DNA of 6,930 nucleotides from contig PMJA01000424.1 of assembly GCA_003158415.1 (NCBI GenBank), positions 18,297-25,226 of the forward strand. The letters are read 5' to 3'. Within the stretch, counting starts at the first letter, position 1; the number at the start of each line of letters is the position of its first letter. Positions 5,443 to 6,930 of the stretch are shown piece by piece. Made by a program: the position numbers and the translations under genes. Source of the DNA: Methylobacter sp. Its GTDB lineage: Bacteria > Pseudomonadota > Gammaproteobacteria > Methylococcales > Methylomonadaceae. The notes under the pieces were generated by a model, which was not told the origin of the DNA, did not search any database, and was given only the letters and a program-made list of their open reading frames with translations.

Positions 5443-6804
5443 TCAAATACGTTGAAAGGTTTGTTCGATGTTGGCGACCAGTTTTTTATCCATCGCGAAC
5501 ATCACGACATGATCACCCTCTTTAAATACGGTATCGTGATGGATAGAAATAACTTCGCCATTACGTATCAAAGCGCCCATGACGATACCGGCCGGAAAAT
5601 CAATCGTGTCCACACGACGACCGACAACGGATTCTTCACCGTTATTATCGTGGGCAATGGCTTCGATGGCTTCGGCGGTGCCGCCGCATAGCGAACTAAC
5701 TTGGGCGACGTCACCGCGCCGTACATGCTTTAGAATACTGCCCAGCGTTTCCTGGTTAGGCAGCACAGTGACATCAATACCGGTGCCAGGCAATAATTTA
5801 GTGTAGGAATTGTTATTGAGTAAACAGATCGTTTTGCGCGCTCCCAGGCTCTTGGCCAAGGACGTAGAGATAATATTGACGCCGTCGTTATCAGTAATAG
5901 CACAAAACAAATCCGCGCTATCGATGGATTCATCCAGTAACAGCGCTTCATCGGCACAATCGCCTAACAGCACCACGGTATTGCCCAGATCATTGGCAAT
6001 TATTTTAGCGCGTTTGGGATCTTTCTCAATGATTTTTACCTGATGGTCATTTTCCAAAGCCAGCGCCAAACGCTTGCCGACATGCCCGCCGCCGGCAATG
6101 ATAATACGCTTTAAAGGAGCTTCTAATTTGTTCAGCTCAGTCAAAACCCGCCGCACTTCTTTGCGAGGCGCGACCAGGAAGACTTCATCGCCGGTTTCGA
6201 TACTGGCTTCTCCGGTCACGCACAGCGGTTTGCCCTGCCTGAATATGGCCACTACGCGAGTTTTGCCGTCGGACAAACGCTCCTTCAAAGTTTTAATTTT
6301 TTTACCGGTTAAAACCCCGTCCGCGACCACTTTAACCGAAAACAGCCGCACCAGACCGCCTGCGAAATCGGAAATATGTAAAACTCCGGGAAACTCAATG
6401 ATATTACGGATAGACTCCATAACAATTTGTTCCGGGCTGATCACTATATCGACGGGGATGCCGTTCAGGCCGAATAATTTCGGATTTTTAAGATAATCAA
6501 TGGCTCGCACCCGTGCAATCGTTTTCGGACGGTTATACAGCGCATTAATGATCATACAAGCCAACATATTGGTCTCATCACTATCGGTTACCGCTATCAC
6601 TATGTCGGTATTGTGTACACCGGCCAGCTCCAAAACGCTGGGATGTGCGGCATTGCCGGTGACCGTGGCGATATCAAAGCGTTCTTTTAACGCATCCAGA
6701 AGCTCCTGCTTGAAATCAATAACGACTATATCGTTCTCTTCGCTCGCCAATGCTTGAGCCACCGACGAACCGGTCACACCGGCTCCAAGAATAAGTATTT
6801 TCAT
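5443..6804 (-). CDS. trkA: Trk system potassium uptake regulatory protein TrkA (NAD-binding)
   Basis: 453 residues from the ATG at 6804 (E. coli TrkA has 458), close to family length and alignable to it throughout. It is a peripheral cytoplasmic protein that forms a gating ring on TrkH and binds nucleotides. There are two RCK halves, each a Rossmann NAD-binding domain followed by a TrkA-C domain. The first Rossmann fold has GAGVTG (7-12) with Asp30 at the end of beta-2; the second has GGGHVG (238-243) with Glu260 in KIIEKD. TrkA-C domains lie at about 145-225 (ending TGDEVFLVA) and 370-450 (ending EGDHVVMF). TDSDETNMLAC (73-83) and GTAEAIEAIAHD (375-386) are characteristic. An in-frame TTG two codons earlier (6810) could be chosen automatically, but MKILILGAG is the conserved N-terminus. 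No good Shine-Dalgarno is visible upstream of the ATG. It is followed by trkH, consistent with an operon. Confidence 0.97.
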   Translation of the reverse strand: MKILILGAGVTGSSVAQALASEENDIVVIDFKQELLDALKERFDIATVTGNAAHPSVLELAGVHNTDIVIAVTDSDETNMLACMIINALYNRPKTIARVRAIDYLKNPKLFGLNGIPVDIVISPEQIVMESIRNIIEFPGVLHISDFAGGLVRLFSVKVVADGVLTGKKIKTLKERLSDGKTRVVAIFRQGKPLCVTGEASIETGDEVFLVAPRKEVRRVLTELNKLEAPLKRIIIAGGGHVGKRLALALENDHQVKIIEKDPKRAKIIANDLGNTVVLLGDCADEALLLDESIDSADLFCAITDNDGVNIISTSLAKSLGARKTICLLNNNSYTKLLPGTGIDVTVLPNQETLGSILKHVRRGDVAQVSSLCGGTAEAIEAIAHDNNGEESVVGRRVDTIDFPAGIVMGALIRNGEVISIHHDTVFKEGDHVVMFAMDKKLVANIEQTFQRI

Positions 6805-6930
6805 AAACAATCTACGGAATTAAACAGTAATGATTTACGTCGTAACGCGACACGAAGCTTAGCATTCTACCTGAATAACAGAAATTTCACACTAGGAGGC
6901 TGTCCGAGCAGCAATTCCCAATTTAAAACC
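6805..6930 (-). promoter_or_regulatory. trkA upstream region with a possible -10 box
   Basis: On the minus strand TAGAAT (6864-6869) could serve as a -10 element about 60 nt before the trkA ATG. No acceptable -35 box lies 16-18 bp upstream of it, so the promoter is only suggested. No gene end is recognisable between here and the right edge. Both minus-strand frames that are open at the edge close quickly, without a familiar C-terminus. Confidence 0.2.

Overview
The window looks like a gammaproteobacterial chromosome segment, possibly from a methanotroph-like lineage. That placement is an inference. It rests on the close resemblance of TrkA and TrkH to the gammaproteobacterial proteins and on the style of the extragenic palindromes. 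Apart from a short gene end at the left edge, every supported gene lies on the minus strand, so the genes are transcribed from right to left.

Right half (about 3750-6930): trkA then trkH, the cytoplasmic NAD-binding regulator and the membrane subunit of a Trk potassium uptake system. They are separated by about 100 bp holding a perfect 11-bp inverted repeat. trkH is followed by an intrinsic-terminator-like hairpin built from degenerate 8-nt repeats and ending in a U-rich run. Next comes thpR, an RNA 2',3'-cyclic phosphodiesterase of the 2H family that appears to start with TTG.

Middle (about 2609-3206): a gene-poor stretch. It holds the remains of a small protein gene that seems frameshifted at a T/C homopolymer run, and a candidate control region with a 12-bp perfect inverted repeat next to a possible sigma70-type promoter for the large downstream gene.

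Left half (401-2608): one 735-residue protein gene, visibly richer in G+C than the trk genes. The protein has an NHL-like beta-propeller, then a CARDB-like beta-sandwich domain with a distinctive HFCLLARI motif, a third beta-rich domain, and a single C-terminal membrane helix. It has no recognisable signal peptide. A set of hairpins ending in a T7 tract follows it.

Left edge (3-173, plus strand): the C-terminal end of an EF-hand protein resembling the N-terminal extracytoplasmic part of HupE/UreJ-type proteins. It stops much earlier than I would expect for that family.

I see no convincing complete new multi-gene system. The least explained items are the tail-anchored propeller protein, the decayed small gene beside it, and the truncated EF-hand gene.
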